Positions 45,256 through 54,922 of a stretch of 64,000 nt of DNA are shown here, piece after piece. Location: positions 558,001 through 622,000 of the forward strand of contig NZ_CP093338.1 in NCBI RefSeq assembly GCF_022637395.1, in the 5' to 3' direction. Both the position numbers and the translations under genes were made by a program. The notes beneath the pieces are model-generated. The model made no database searches and was not told the origin of the DNA. It saw nothing but the letters and a program-made list of their open reading frames with translations. The DNA comes from Shinella sp. H4-D48 (GTDB lineage Bacteria > Pseudomonadota > Alphaproteobacteria > Rhizobiales > Rhizobiaceae). The stretch's first letter is position 1. Each line of letters opens with the position of its first letter.

Positions 45256-45489
45256 AAGAATACTCCCGGTCTTGAGACGGGCGGAACCTACCCAGGTCTC
45301 GGTTCAGATGGCCCCACCGGTTCGGCGAGCCGAGTTTCGACCGATCCGCACACAGAGTTTCCAAAAGGAAATAGAACGGTTCGAGATAGATATCGTGGCA
45401 AGGTACCGCCACATGCTTGACGGCACAGGCGGACTCTTCGCCGGAACGCATGTTCCGGCGCTCAAAGCCAGCCAGTTTCGCTGGGTTTC

Positions 45490-46281
45490 CTAGCCGATCA
45501 AACCGATCGCACGCCCCATGCCGCCGGTGGCGCCCTTGAACTTGTGGGGAAGGAAAATGAACACGGCACCGCGGGTCGGCAGCTTGCCAAGATTCGTCAG
45601 ATTTTCCGTTGCGTACATGCCACGTCCAAGCGCGGCCCAATGCGGCGTGTTGTCGTCCTGCATCGCGCCAATGCCGCGCCCGTCGACGCCGATATGGCGA
45701 ACGCCGCGATCAAAGAGAAACTCAATTGCTTCGGCCGAGGGCGCCGGATGGGAACGGTCATACTCGAAGCCTTCCGGCAGCGGCTTGTAGTATTTGTCGG
45801 ACCAGTCGGCGCGGAAAAGGACGATCTCGCCGGGCTGGAAACCACCGTTCCGCTCTTCCCATTCCTCGAGAAATTCACGGGAGATCCAAGGGCTCTCCGC
45901 CAGATGCGTATGGGTGCCCTTGGGCGCGGCCTCAACCAATGAGCGGACATCGACGACGACGGCGGGACCGATGAGCTGCTTAAGGTCGAGTTGCTCAATC
46001 GTAACCGTGCCGAATTCGGTTGCGTGTGGCAGGCCGCTCTCAAGGGACGGCGTAAAATGCGAGGGGGCGTCGATATGCGTGCCCGTATGGTCGTCATGAA
46101 TCTGGACATATTCCAGAAAGACACCGCGCGGATCGGTGTAGGTGTTAAAAAGATATTGATTCATCCGCTGCCCTTCGGGCGGGGAGCAGGGCATGTCCGG
46201 ACCCGTCGTAACCGACAGATCGACGATGGTGGCGTCCCGGAGAAGTTGCCACAGCTGGTTTGTCGAGTTCGTGCTCATCAT
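45490..46281 (-). CDS. Cyclase-family metal-dependent hydrolase (KynB-like)
   Basis: A 263-residue cyclase-family protein with the metal motif HTGTHIDAPSHF (about residues 63-74) and a second conserved segment HIGVDGRGIG. Family members hydrolyse N-formylkynurenine or open/close lactones and amides; the role here is not known. First gene of the minus-strand catabolic operon, behind an XRE operator site. Confidence 0.85.
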   Translation of the reverse strand: MMSTNSTNQLWQLLRDATIVDLSVTTGPDMPCSPPEGQRMNQYLFNTYTDPRGVFLEYVQIHDDHTGTHIDAPSHFTPSLESGLPHATEFGTVTIEQLDLKQLIGPAVVVDVRSLVEAAPKGTHTHLAESPWISREFLEEWEERNGGFQPGEIVLFRADWSDKYYKPLPEGFEYDRSHPAPSAEAIEFLFDRGVRHIGVDGRGIGAMQDDNTPHWAALGRGMYATENLTNLGKLPTRGAVFIFLPHKFKGATGGMGRAIGLIG

Positions 46282-46347
46282 TGTTTCCTAGATCGCCCGT
46301 TGCGGAGATGAGGAAACAATGCGGCCGAAGAAAAAAGTTGTCAACGG

Positions 46348-46361
46348 TTTCACAAAAGAAA
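46348..46361. promoter_or_regulatory. XRE-cupin operator candidate, site 1
   Basis: TTTCACAAAAGAAA, an inverted repeat TTTC-N6-GAAA, in the promoter of the catabolic operon. It matches the consensus TTTCAYAARRGAAA shared with sites at 47130 and 47356. Confidence 0.6.
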
Positions 46362-46390
46362 ATCTAAAAAACTTTCTGCCGTGAAACAAA

Positions 46391-47050
46391 TCACGTGGAT
46401 TTCGCCGTCAACCTCTGCTTCAGCAACTCGCGAAGGGTCTGCGCAAGGTTTGGCGTGGCACTCGAGCACATCACCAGCAACTGCGCGGGCTTCCCCTTGG
46501 CGGCGATATAAGCATGCCCCATGGTGCTATCGAAATAGACGCTGTCGCCGGCATCCAGCGATATTTCTTCGTAAAGCGACGTGTAGAGCGTGATGGTCCC
46601 GTCGAGAACATAGAGAAACTCTTCCCCAACATGGGTCCAGAGTCCGTCGACGCGCTGGAGGGAATCGGCCTTCACGTCGATTACCATCGGCACAATGCGC
46701 TTGTGCGCTATATCCGTGCAAAGATAGACATATTTGTAATTGTCGTCCTCCATAACCACGCCGTCGTGCTGGCGGCTAACGCTGCGGCGCCCCATCAGCT
46801 GCCGTGGCTCCTCGCCGGAAGAACCCGGCGCGAGAAGGTCGCCGATCTCGATGTCCAGGCCGTTACAGAGTTGTATAATCGTCTGATAAGACGGAGAGAT
46901 AAGGTCGTTTTCGATTTTCGAAAGCGTGGACTTGGATAGTCCCGTTTTGTCTGCAACATCCGCAAGCGTCCAGCCGTGATGACCTCTCCTCTCGCGGAGA
47001 ACCTGCCCGATCATCGCAGGCGGCTTGCGGGTGCTGTTCATTTCCATCAT
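46391..47050 (-). CDS. XRE-family regulator with C-terminal cupin domain
   Basis: About 219 residues. HTH_3 domain (about 12-66: HHGWTLADVADKTGLSKSTL, SKIENDLISPSYQTIIQLC) and a C-terminal cupin (about 125-200: GEEFLYVLDGTITLY, LDAGDSVYFDSTMGHAY). The ATG at 47050 was chosen because the longer frame has no supported ribosome site. It lies between the catabolic operon and the ABC operon and shares inverted-repeat operator candidates with both, so it probably controls the two with a small-molecule effector in the cupin. Confidence 0.88.
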   Translation of the reverse strand: MMEMNSTRKPPAMIGQVLRERRGHHGWTLADVADKTGLSKSTLSKIENDLISPSYQTIIQLCNGLDIEIGDLLAPGSSGEEPRQLMGRRSVSRQHDGVVMEDDNYKYVYLCTDIAHKRIVPMVIDVKADSLQRVDGLWTHVGEEFLYVLDGTITLYTSLYEEISLDAGDSVYFDSTMGHAYIAAKGKPAQLLVMCSSATPNLAQTLRELLKQRLTAKST

Positions 47051-47129
47051 CGATCGTCCATGTCCGGTTGCTTGCCCTGCGCTGAGGCGCGTCAATCTGC
47101 AATTGCGATCCGTTACCATGACTCAAATA

Positions 47130-47143
47130 TTTCATAAAGGAAA
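47130..47143. promoter_or_regulatory. XRE-cupin operator candidate, site 2
   Basis: TTTCATAAAGGAAA, upstream of the XRE gene, consistent with autoregulation. It is the most symmetrical of the three sites (ATTTC...GAAAT). Confidence 0.6.
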
Positions 47144-47355
47144 TTGGAAAAACCGTACGGACGCGCAATGCCCCGCGCGTGGAGACATAAAACACTATGC
47201 GCAGACCTTGATCGCTCGCATCGAATGTTTGACTCACCAATCACTGCGGAAAGTTTCAGTACCATAAGCAACTGCGATAATTCAGCTTTTCAGATAAAGC
47301 ACTTCAAAAGACCAAGTTCCGGCAGTTTGCGCGATTTTCTCGCCTTGACTAAATG

Positions 47356-47369
47356 TTTCCCTTATGAAA
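47356..47369. promoter_or_regulatory. XRE-cupin operator candidate, site 3
   Basis: TTTCCCTTATGAAA; read on the minus strand it is TTTCATAAGGGAAA, matching site 2 closely. It overlaps the candidate promoter (TTGACT just upstream) of the ABC operon. A degenerate extra half-site with GAAACTTTATGAAA lies at 47366-47379. Confidence 0.6.
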
Positions 47370-47576
47370 CTTTATGAAAAAATGAAGGCCGTAAGGCAAG
47401 GGTGAACACAGCTAGCGACGCTTGCGCGGAAACGCGGGAAGCGGACGAAAGCCAAAGACAGCGCTGGGAGATTTCCGAAAGGAAACCTGTACGACGACGA
47501 TCCTCTTGAGAAAGGGGAGCGCCGCGCGGTCGTGCTCGCCTTCAGAAGGACGATCCGGATACAAGGGACTATACGG

Positions 47577-49154
47577 ATGCCGCAAGAATTGGAAAAGCCG
47601 TTACGGACGAAAGCGATCCCGCTACTTCGGATGCGCGGTATCAAGAAGCAGTTCGGGCCGGCCTTCGCCTTGAACGGGGTCGATCTCGATATTTATCCGG
47701 GCGAGGTTCACGCACTCATGGGCGAGAACGGTGCCGGCAAATCAACCTTGATGAAAATTCTTTCCGGCGCGCATTCCTGCACGGCGGGGACAATCGAGGT
47801 TAATGGCAGACCTGTCCTAATTTCCGGCCCCACCGACGCCAAGACGCTCGGCATATCCATCATCTATCAGGAACTGGCGCTCGCACCCAATCTGACGGTC
47901 GCGCAGAACATGGTGCTCGGGCAGGAAAAAGCCCGGTTCGGATTTGTCGATCGCAATGCAACGACAACCGCCTGCCGGAAGGCTCTGGACGAGCTGGACG
48001 TAGACTTTTCACCAACCGACAAGGTCGCCTCCCTGTCGCTAGCCCAGCGTCAGCAGGTCGAAATCGCACGCGCGCTTCTGTCCGACTGTCGCATCCTTGT
48101 CATGGATGAGCCGACGACGTCCCTTTCCTCCCGAGAATGCGAGCGTCTGTTTGCCATCGTGCGGAAGCTGCGCGCACAGGGTCTGGCGATCATTTACATC
48201 AGCCATCGAATGGATGAGGTCTACGACCTCGCCGACCGCGTGACGGTTTTGCGCGACGGACGTTACGTCGGCTCCGTCACGCGGGCGGACCTGTCAGAAG
48301 AACGACTGGTCCAGATGATGGTCGGCCGGGACCTTTCAAGTTTCTATCAGAAGGACAGGAATACCGGCTATGCGCCCGGCGCCACGCTTCTGTCTGTGCG
48401 CAACCTGCGGGACGGCGCGAAGGTCAAGGACGTCAGCTTCGATCTGAGGCGCGGGGAGGTTCTCGGTCTCGCCGGCATTGTCGGTGCGGGAAGAACGGAG
48501 TTCGCCCGCCTTGTCTACGGTGCATCACGTGTGACCGGTGGAACGATGTCGCTCGATGGAGAGTCAATCGAGATTCGAAGCCCGCTCGACGCGCTCCAGG
48601 CGGGCATCGCCTATCTCACGGAAGACAGAAAGCATGACGGCCTGTTTCTCGACATGAGCGTCTCCGCGAATGTCAATATCGCGGCCATTGGAGACGACAG
48701 CAAAGCCTTCGGATTTCTGGACAGCGCCAAGGAGAAAAGCCGCACAGCAGGCGCCGTAAGAGAAATGAAGATCGCCCTGTCCGGGCCCCAGATCAATGTC
48801 GGCGCGCTGTCGGGGGGCAACCAGCAGAAGGTGCTTTTGGCGCGACTGCTGCAAACCCGGCCGAAACTGATCATTCTCGACGAGCCGACGCGAGGCGTCG
48901 ATATCGGTGCCAAGTCGGAAATCTACCGGATCATCGAGACACTCGCCCACAACGGAACCGGTGTGTTGGTCATTTCGAGCGACCTGCCGGAACTCGTCGG
49001 CATCACCGATCGCGTCGTCGTCATGCGTGACGGTCGCATCGAAGGCGAAGTCGGAGGCTCGACCGGAACGCCCATCACCTCGGAAAAAATCATCGCCATC
49101 GCAACCGGCACCGCGGGACGCGACGGCCATCCCCTTCGGGAGGCAAGACCATGA
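47577..49154 (+). CDS. Ribose-type sugar ABC transporter ATP-binding protein 1
   Basis: A 525-residue protein with two tandem ATPase domains. Domain 1 has Walker [25 protein letters not shown] and VMDEPTTSLS; domain 2 has the family-typical altered Walker A GIVGAGRTE and the signature [21 protein letters not shown] lies 8 bases before the ATG at 47577. The next gene (permease) starts inside its last codons. A CUT2-type importer behind the XRE operator. Confidence 0.9.
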   Translation: MPQELEKPLRTKAIPLLRMRGIKKQFGPAFALNGVDLDIYPGEVHALMGENGAGKSTLMKILSGAHSCTAGTIEVNGRPVLISGPTDAKTLGISIIYQELALAPNLTVAQNMVLGQEKARFGFVDRNATTTACRKALDELDVDFSPTDKVASLSLAQRQQVEIARALLSDCRILVMDEPTTSLSSRECERLFAIVRKLRAQGLAIIYISHRMDEVYDLADRVTVLRDGRYVGSVTRADLSEERLVQMMVGRDLSSFYQKDRNTGYAPGATLLSVRNLRDGAKVKDVSFDLRRGEVLGLAGIVGAGRTEFARLVYGASRVTGGTMSLDGESIEIRSPLDALQAGIAYLTEDRKHDGLFLDMSVSANVNIAAIGDDSKAFGFLDSAKEKSRTAGAVREMKIALSGPQINVGALSGGNQQKVLLARLLQTRPKLIILDEPTRGVDIGAKSEIYRIIETLAHNGTGVLVISSDLPELVGITDRVVVMRDGRIEGEVGGSTGTPITSEKIIAIATGTAGRDGHPLREARP

Positions 49155-50182
49155 CCACCACACTTTCCACGGAGCAACCGCTGATCCGGCGCAGGCGTGC
49201 AATTCGCACGTCCTTCCATGCGCTTGGCATGTTCCCGATCCTCGTCCTGATCAGCCTGGCTTTCCAGTTCATGAGCGGTTACACCGAAACCGGAAGCCTG
49301 CTCGATGCCTGGACATCGGGGCGCTTTCTCACGATGCAGAACCTCTCCATCGTGATGCAGCAGGCCTCCATCAACACCGTCCTGGCAGCCGGCATGACAT
49401 TCGTCATCCTGACCGGCGGCATCGATTTGTCGGTGGGTTCGATCCTTGCGGCGTCCGCCATGGTTGCCGTCATGGTTTCGCTGGTGCCGGGATGGGGGAT
49501 GTTCGGCATAGCCGCCGGCATTTTGCTCGGCCTGTTTCTGGGAGCCGTAAACGGCGGGCTGGTCGCTTTCGGAAAGCTGCCGCCATTCATCGTGACGCTC
49601 GGCTCGCTGACAGCCGTACGCGGCCTTGCGCGCGTGCTCGGTGACGACAAGACGGTCTTCAATGCCGATCTTCCGTTCGCCGCCATAAGCGGCAACGCCT
49701 TCCTGGGCATTTCGTGGCTAACGGTGATGGCGTTCGCCGTGATCGTGATCTCCTGGATCATCCTGCGTTTCACCACGCTCGGCGTGCGGATCTATGCGGT
49801 GGGTGGCAACGAGGCCGCGGCGAAACTCGCGGGAATCAAGGTCTGGCAAATCCTGATGTTCGTCTACTGCGCTTCCGGCCTTCTGGCGGGTCTGGGCGGG
49901 GTCATGTCGTCCACGCGCCTTCTCGCTGCAAATGGCCTTCAGCTCGGACAATCCTATGAATTGGACGCGATTGCGGCCGTCATCCTCGGTGGAACCAGCT
50001 TCGTGGGCGGCGTCGGAACGATCTGGGGCACGCTGATCGGCGCGCTGATTATTGCCGTCCTTTCCAACGGGCTCATCCTGACCGGCGTCTCGGACGTCTG
50101 GCAATTCATCATCAAAGGGCTCGTCATCATCTGCGCAGTTGCGCTCGACCGTTATCGCCTGATGGGTTCGGGAAGAACCTGA
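49151..50182 (+). CDS. Ribose-type sugar ABC transporter permease
   Basis: A 343-residue permease of the RbsC/branched-type (BPD_transp_2) fold with about ten helices. The conserved motifs ILTGGIDLSVGSI and AAAKLAGIKVWQI/AVILGGTSFVGGVGTI are present. It overlaps the ATPase gene stop by 4 bases (ATGA), so coupled translation is likely. Confidence 0.9.
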   Translation: MTTTLSTEQPLIRRRRAIRTSFHALGMFPILVLISLAFQFMSGYTETGSLLDAWTSGRFLTMQNLSIVMQQASINTVLAAGMTFVILTGGIDLSVGSILAASAMVAVMVSLVPGWGMFGIAAGILLGLFLGAVNGGLVAFGKLPPFIVTLGSLTAVRGLARVLGDDKTVFNADLPFAAISGNAFLGISWLTVMAFAVIVISWIILRFTTLGVRIYAVGGNEAAAKLAGIKVWQILMFVYCASGLLAGLGGVMSSTRLLAANGLQLGQSYELDAIAAVILGGTSFVGGVGTIWGTLIGALIIAVLSNGLILTGVSDVWQFIIKGLVIICAVALDRYRLMGSGRT

Positions 50183-50250
50183 CAGACGGAGGAAGCTTCC
50201 GGCTGGGGCTTACCAACAATCAATCCAGTCGTAAAAACAGGAGACTAACG

Positions 50251-51189
50251 ATGAAAAGTGCATGGTTTGCTGCTCTATCGATGCTCGCAGTCACGGCTTC
50301 CACGGCCTCCGCCAAGGACCTGAATGCTATTGGCATCTCGCTTGCTTCCCTCGGAAATCCCTTCTTCGTGGCCCTGGCAAAGGGTGCGGAAAGCGAAGCC
50401 AAGAAGATCAACCCCAATGTCAAAGTCACGACCCTTGGCTTTGAACAGGATCTCAACAAGCAGATCGACCAGATCGACAATTTCATTGCCTCCGGCGTCG
50501 ACATGATCCTTCTCAATCCGGGCGACCCAAAGGCTCTCGCTCCTGCCATCAAGAAGGCTCGTGACGCCGGCATCATCGTCGTCGCCGTCGATACCGCGGC
50601 TGACGGCGCCGATCTGACTGTGACGACGAACAATGTGCAGGCCGGCGAAATCGCCTGCCAGTTCATCGTCGACAAGCTTAGCGGCAAGGGCGACGTCATC
50701 ATCCAGAACGGCCCGCAGAACTCGGCCATCATGGACCGTGTCGTTGGCTGCAAGAAGGTGTTCGCGGCCAACCCCGATATCAAAATCCTCTCCGATGACC
50801 AGAACGGCAAGAGCTCCCGTGATGGTGGGCTGGAAGTCATGCAGTCGCAACTGACGCGTTTTCCCAAGATCGATGCTGTCTTTGCCGTGGCGGATCCCCA
50901 GGCTATCGGCAGCAACCTCGCCATGAAACAGCTCAACCGATCCGGCATCATCATCACGTCCGTGGACGGCGCGCCGGATCTTGAAGCCGAACTCAAGAAC
51001 GAGGCAAGCCAGGCCATCCAGGCCACGTCCGCTCAGGACCCCTACAAGATGGCCGCTACCGCCGTCGAACTTGGAAACAAGGTGCTCAATGGCGAAACGC
51101 CAGAGAACCCGGTCGTCCTTCTCGATGCGGAACTTGTCACCCGCGACAATGTGGCCGAACACAAGGGCTGGGAAGCAGCGCGCGATTAG
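50251..51189 (+). CDS. Ribose-type ABC transporter substrate-binding protein 1
   Basis: A 312-residue periplasmic protein: signal peptide (residues 1-22, ending ASA-KD) and a Peripla_BP_4 fold with IGISLASLGNPFFVALAKG, ASGVDMILLNPGDPKALAPA and GIIVVAVDTAADGAD. AGGAGA precedes the ATG. The ligand is a sugar or polyol not identifiable from sequence. Last gene of the first importer. Confidence 0.9.
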   Translation: MKSAWFAALSMLAVTASTASAKDLNAIGISLASLGNPFFVALAKGAESEAKKINPNVKVTTLGFEQDLNKQIDQIDNFIASGVDMILLNPGDPKALAPAIKKARDAGIIVVAVDTAADGADLTVTTNNVQAGEIACQFIVDKLSGKGDVIIQNGPQNSAIMDRVVGCKKVFAANPDIKILSDDQNGKSSRDGGLEVMQSQLTRFPKIDAVFAVADPQAIGSNLAMKQLNRSGIIITSVDGAPDLEAELKNEASQAIQATSAQDPYKMAATAVELGNKVLNGETPENPVVLLDAELVTRDNVAEHKGWEAARD

Positions 51190-51429
51190 TCGCCCCATAC
51201 CCTGACCGGGCGTCATGACGGCGCCCGGCCGTATCTGCTCAGTCAGAATCTGGAGACGCGCATTGAGGGCTTGCCCTTGCACGAGAGACGCGCAGACAAG
51301 CACGAATTCTCCGAGCAGGGCCGCCCTTTTCATACCAGACCGCATTCAATGCGGCTGGTGGATGGATCGGTTCCGAGCCGGACGTCAAATCTGAACGCCG
51401 TCAACTTTAACATCAAGGGGAATGAGACT

Positions 51430-52452
51430 ATGTCCAAGTACTACGCGGCATTGTTTGCCATGACGGTATCTGTGTTGGCGCTAAGCCCAGCGCATGCCGA
51501 TACGTCATCCAAGAAAATCGCATTCTCGAACAATTACGCCGGAAACACATGGCGTCAGGCCATGCTGGCCAGCTGGAACGACGTCACGCCCAAGGCTGTC
51601 GCCGACGGTATCGTTGCGGCCGCTGACGTCTTCACAACGGCTGAAAACCAGGCAACCGAACAAGCGGCACAGATCCAGAACCTCGTCTTGCAGGGATATG
51701 ACGCCATCGTCGTCAATGCGGCCTCCCCGACAGCTCTTAACGGAGCGATCAAGGAAGCCTGCGACGCAGGCGTCGTCGTCGTGACATTCGATGGTATTGC
51801 CACTGAACCCTGCGCATGGCGTGTCACTGTCGATTTCAAGGAGATCGGCTACCGCCAGGTTAAGTTCCTGAACGACCTCCACCCGGAGGGCGGAAACCTG
51901 CTCGAAGTCCGCGGCCTTCCCGGTACCTCGATCGACAGCCAGTACCATGATGGCATTCTTGCCGGCGTCAAGGATTTCCCCAAGTTCAAGGTGGTCAGCG
52001 AAGTCCAGGGCGATTGGTCTCCAACTGTCGCCCAGAAGGCAGTGGCCAGCGTGCTGCCGAGCCTGCCCGACATTGTAGGCGTCGTGACACAGGGAGAGGT
52101 CGGCTTCGGCACAGCGGAAGCCTTCAAGGCGGCAGGCCGGCCAATTCCGACCGTATTCTTCGGCAACAGCCAGGCGGAACTGGCCTGGTGGAAGGAAAAT
52201 ATCGACAAGAACGGTTACAAGTCCCTGTCGGGCTCCATTCCGCCGGGCATGAGCAGCATGGCTTTCTGGGTAGCCCAACAGATTCTTGACGGCAAGAAGG
52301 ACATTCCGAAGGACCTCACCGTTCCGTTCCTTGCGATTGACGCTGCTGGACTGGACGCCGCCCTGGCATCCACGCCGGAAGGCGGCGTGGCGAACATCAA
52401 CTACACGCAGGATATTGCGATCGAGGCAATCGCTGCAGCATCCAAGCAGTAA
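51430..52452 (+). CDS. Ribose-type ABC transporter substrate-binding protein 2
   Basis: A 340-residue protein with signal peptide (1-24, ending AHA-DT) and a Peripla_BP_4 fold. AAGGGGAA lies 7 bases before the ATG at 51430, which begins the signal peptide; the frame is open to 51271. It differs strongly from protein 1, so it binds another ligand. A strong terminator follows, and then the ATPase of the second importer. Confidence 0.9.
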   Translation: MSKYYAALFAMTVSVLALSPAHADTSSKKIAFSNNYAGNTWRQAMLASWNDVTPKAVADGIVAAADVFTTAENQATEQAAQIQNLVLQGYDAIVVNAASPTALNGAIKEACDAGVVVVTFDGIATEPCAWRVTVDFKEIGYRQVKFLNDLHPEGGNLLEVRGLPGTSIDSQYHDGILAGVKDFPKFKVVSEVQGDWSPTVAQKAVASVLPSLPDIVGVVTQGEVGFGTAEAFKAAGRPIPTVFFGNSQAELAWWKENIDKNGYKSLSGSIPPGMSSMAFWVAQQILDGKKDIPKDLTVPFLAIDAAGLDAALASTPEGGVANINYTQDIAIEAIAAASKQ

Positions 52453-52458
52453 TGACAG

Positions 52459-52492
52459 AAGGCCGGCCCCTTAAATGGGCCGGCCTTTTTTA
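52459..52492 (+). terminator. Rho-independent terminator
   Basis: Perfect 11-bp stem AAGGCCGGCCC / GGGCCGGCCTT with a 7-base loop followed by a run of T. It separates binding protein 2 from its ATPase 17 bases before the next start and would limit read-through, keeping the transporter below the binding protein. Confidence 0.88.
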
Positions 52493-52508
52493 AGCGGAGG
52501 ATTCCAAA

Positions 52509-53984
52509 TTGACCGTAACGGCAGAAGCGCCCTTCGTTCGACTCGAAAACATCATCAAGAACTACGGAGCGGTCCGCGCCCTTGGCGGCGTCGAACTGAC
52601 CTTCAATTCAGGTGAATGCGTCGGCCTGGTGGGCCATAACGGGGCCGGAAAATCGACACTCATGCAGGTCCTTGCCGGGAATGTTCAGCCCGATGGCGGA
52701 GAGCTTTCGGTTCTGGGCCAGAATGAGAGCATGTCCTACGGGGTCCAGCGTGCGCTTGAGCTTGGCGTCCGATGCGTTTTTCAGGAACTATCGCTCTGCC
52801 CGAACCTGACGGTGGTGGAAAACACCCGTATACGACATCCTTCTATCACCGGTTTCGGATGGCGCAAACGTGCGTCACTTCTGATCAGAAGCTTTCTGGA
52901 TGACATCTTTCCAGGCAACAGCATAGCCGTGGATGATCTTGTGGCCGATCTTACGCTGGGGCAGCGTCAGATGGTCGAAATCGCAACGGTCTTTGCGAAA
53001 ACCACGTCTTCTCTTCGCCTCGTCATTCTGGACGAGCCGACCTCTTCGCTCGACCACGCCATCGCGGGCCAGCTCCTCGCTTATGTACGCCGTTTTGTCA
53101 CCGAGGGCGGGTGCGTCATTCTCATCTCGCACATTCTTGGAGAGATTCTCTCGACCTGCGACCGGATCGTGGTCATGGGCGATGGGCGCGTCGTGGAGGA
53201 GCGCCCGGCCGCCCGATTCACCAAGCATTCACTGGTCGAGGCTATGGGGCATGTGAACCATGCACCACAGGCCCACCAACCCGAAACCGTTGTTAAAGCA
53301 AGGACGGCTCCGGTGGTCGCCGAGATACAGCCTCCCAGACGCGGCAGCATGACGCTTACGGCGCGCAAGGGCGAAATCATCGGGCTCGGCGGCCTCGCCG
53401 GTCAAGGTCAGACGACATTGCTCGTTCTGCTGCAAAGATCTGCCGGAAGACACATCTCTTTTGCCCGGTGCAGCGGACCGGTTGCCTTTGTGGCCGGCGA
53501 TCGACAGACGGACGGCGTTTTTCCCCTTTGGTCCATCGGCCAGAATATCACGATCCGCTCGCTCGGCACGATGCGACGCTTCGGCCTGATAGATCCGAAG
53601 AAGGAGCGGGAGATGGAGCGGCGCTGGAAGGAAAGGATGGCGATCAGGACGCCGGACATGGCCAACAACATCTATACGCTTTCCGGTGGCAACCAGCAGA
53701 AGGCACTTTTTGCACGTGCACTCGCATCCGATGCCGAAATCATCCTGATGGACGACCCTATGCGGGGCGTCGATATCGGCACCAAACAGGAGGTGTACCA
53801 CATCATCCGCAGCGAGGCGGCGAAGGGGCGCACCTTCATCTGGTACACGACGGAGTTCGAGGAACTGACCAGCTGTGACTATGTCTATGTTCTGCGTGAC
53901 GGCGCGATCGTCTCTGAAATGCCTCGCTCGGAGATAACTGAGGCAAAAGTGCTTCAATCATCCTTCGAGGAGGTGGCGCAATGA
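52509..53984 (+). CDS. Ribose-type ABC transporter ATP-binding protein 2
   Basis: A 491-residue tandem ATPase. Domain 1 has Walker [10 protein letters not shown], a signature [13 protein letters not shown] and [11 protein letters not shown]; domain 2 carries GLAGQGQTT and the signature [15 protein letters not shown]. The start is a TTG with GGAGG 8 bases upstream. The N-terminal Walker A is normal, and domain 2 lacking Lys is normal for this family. It overlaps the permease gene downstream. Confidence 0.88.
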   Translation: MTVTAEAPFVRLENIIKNYGAVRALGGVELTFNSGECVGLVGHNGAGKSTLMQVLAGNVQPDGGELSVLGQNESMSYGVQRALELGVRCVFQELSLCPNLTVVENTRIRHPSITGFGWRKRASLLIRSFLDDIFPGNSIAVDDLVADLTLGQRQMVEIATVFAKTTSSLRLVILDEPTSSLDHAIAGQLLAYVRRFVTEGGCVILISHILGEILSTCDRIVVMGDGRVVEERPAARFTKHSLVEAMGHVNHAPQAHQPETVVKARTAPVVAEIQPPRRGSMTLTARKGEIIGLGGLAGQGQTTLLVLLQRSAGRHISFARCSGPVAFVAGDRQTDGVFPLWSIGQNITIRSLGTMRRFGLIDPKKEREMERRWKERMAIRTPDMANNIYTLSGGNQQKALFARALASDAEIILMDDPMRGVDIGTKQEVYHIIRSEAAKGRTFIWYTTEFEELTSCDYVYVLRDGAIVSEMPRSEITEAKVLQSSFEEVAQ

Positions 53985-54922
53985 TGCCGAATCTTATGAC
54001 ACCCCGTGCTCTGCGTTCGCTTCTGCCGGCGATATCCTTCACCGTTCTTCTCATCGGAATCTTTTACGTTCAGCCGCGGGCAATGAGCTTCATGGGCCTG
54101 AACCTGATGCTCAATCTCGCTCTTCCCATCGCATTGGCGACCATCGCGCAGATGTTCATCATCACCATGAACGACATCGATCTGTCACTTGGCGGGTTCG
54201 TTTCCTTCACGGCCTGTATCGGGGCAACCCTACTCGGTGAAAGTCCGGTTCTGGGTGTTCTCGCCCTGCTGGCTTGCATCGGCGTGTACGCCCTGCTGGG
54301 CGCGCTCATTCACGTCCGAAATCTGCCTTCGATCGTTGTGACGCTGGGAATGAGCTTCGTGTGGCTGGGCGCGGCCATTCTCGTGCTGCCGACTCCGGGC
54401 GGCCAGGCACCGGACTGGCTGCGTGCGATCGTCTCCGTCAAAACGCCCTTCGTCCCCTTCGTGATCGTCGCAAGCGCCATCATTGCCGTGGGCGTCCATC
54501 TCTTCCTTATGCGCTCATCAACCGGCGTGATCCTGCGCGGCGCCGGGGGAAATCCGCAGGCCGTGGCACGCGCCGGCTGGTCGCTTTTTCGCGCCAAAGT
54601 TACCCTTTACGCCCTGGCTGGCTTCTTCGGCGTCCTTTCCGGCCTCACGCTCGTCGGACTGACAACATCGGCGGACGCGAATATCGCACTGCGCTACACG
54701 CTTCTGTCCATTGCAGGCGTGATCCTTGGCGGTGGCGAATTCGTCGGCGGTCGTGTGTCCCCCATCGGCGCTGTGTTAGGCGCCCTGACGCTGACGCTCG
54801 CCAGCTCGCTCCTTTCGTTCCTCAGGATTTCCGGGGACTGGCAGATCGGGGCGCAGGGCGCGATCCTCATTCTCGTCCTTGCGCTACGCACCCTTGTCAA
54901 CCGAATGGAGAGACGCAAATGA
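53981..54922 (+). CDS. Ribose-type ABC transporter permease 2a
   Basis: A 313-residue permease of the RbsC fold with motifs [15 protein letters not shown] and [20 protein letters not shown]. It overlaps the ATPase stop and the next permease start, giving a translationally coupled pair with permease 2b. Confidence 0.9.
   Translation: MMPNLMTPRALRSLLPAISFTVLLIGIFYVQPRAMSFMGLNLMLNLALPIALATIAQMFIITMNDIDLSLGGFVSFTACIGATLLGESPVLGVLALLACIGVYALLGALIHVRNLPSIVVTLGMSFVWLGAAILVLPTPGGQAPDWLRAIVSVKTPFVPFVIVASAIIAVGVHLFLMRSSTGVILRGAGGNPQAVARAGWSLFRAKVTLYALAGFFGVLSGLTLVGLTTSADANIALRYTLLSIAGVILGGGEFVGGRVSPIGAVLGALTLTLASSLLSFLRISGDWQIGAQGAILILVLALRTLVNRMERRK

Larger units (their letters stand above)
47051..47576. 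other. 526-base divergent regulatory region
   Basis: No gene is seen. It carries operator candidates at 47130-47143 and 47356-47369 and a possible -35 TTGACT at 47345-47350. The remaining sequence is AT-richer than the neighbouring genes. It must hold the promoters of the XRE gene and the ABC operon. Confidence 0.55.

Noticed and set aside
50191-50200. Palindrome GGAAGCTTCC before binding protein 1
   Set aside because: A single 10-base palindrome without copies at other promoters of the region is not enough to call an operator.
51206-51228. GC-rich hairpin CCGGGCG/CGCCCGG after binding protein 1
   Set aside because: Short stem with no T-run; could be chance in GC-rich DNA, so not listed as a terminator.
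50275-51345. 356-codon minus-strand frame over ribose-type binding protein 1
   Set aside because: Shadow of a well-supported periplasmic protein; no motifs in the translation.
52509-53984. Second ATPase domain without Walker A Lys as evidence of a defective transporter
   Set aside because: In ribose-type tandem ATPases the C-terminal domain normally lacks that Lys (GAGRT-like), so it is not unusual, unlike the case at 24591-28380.
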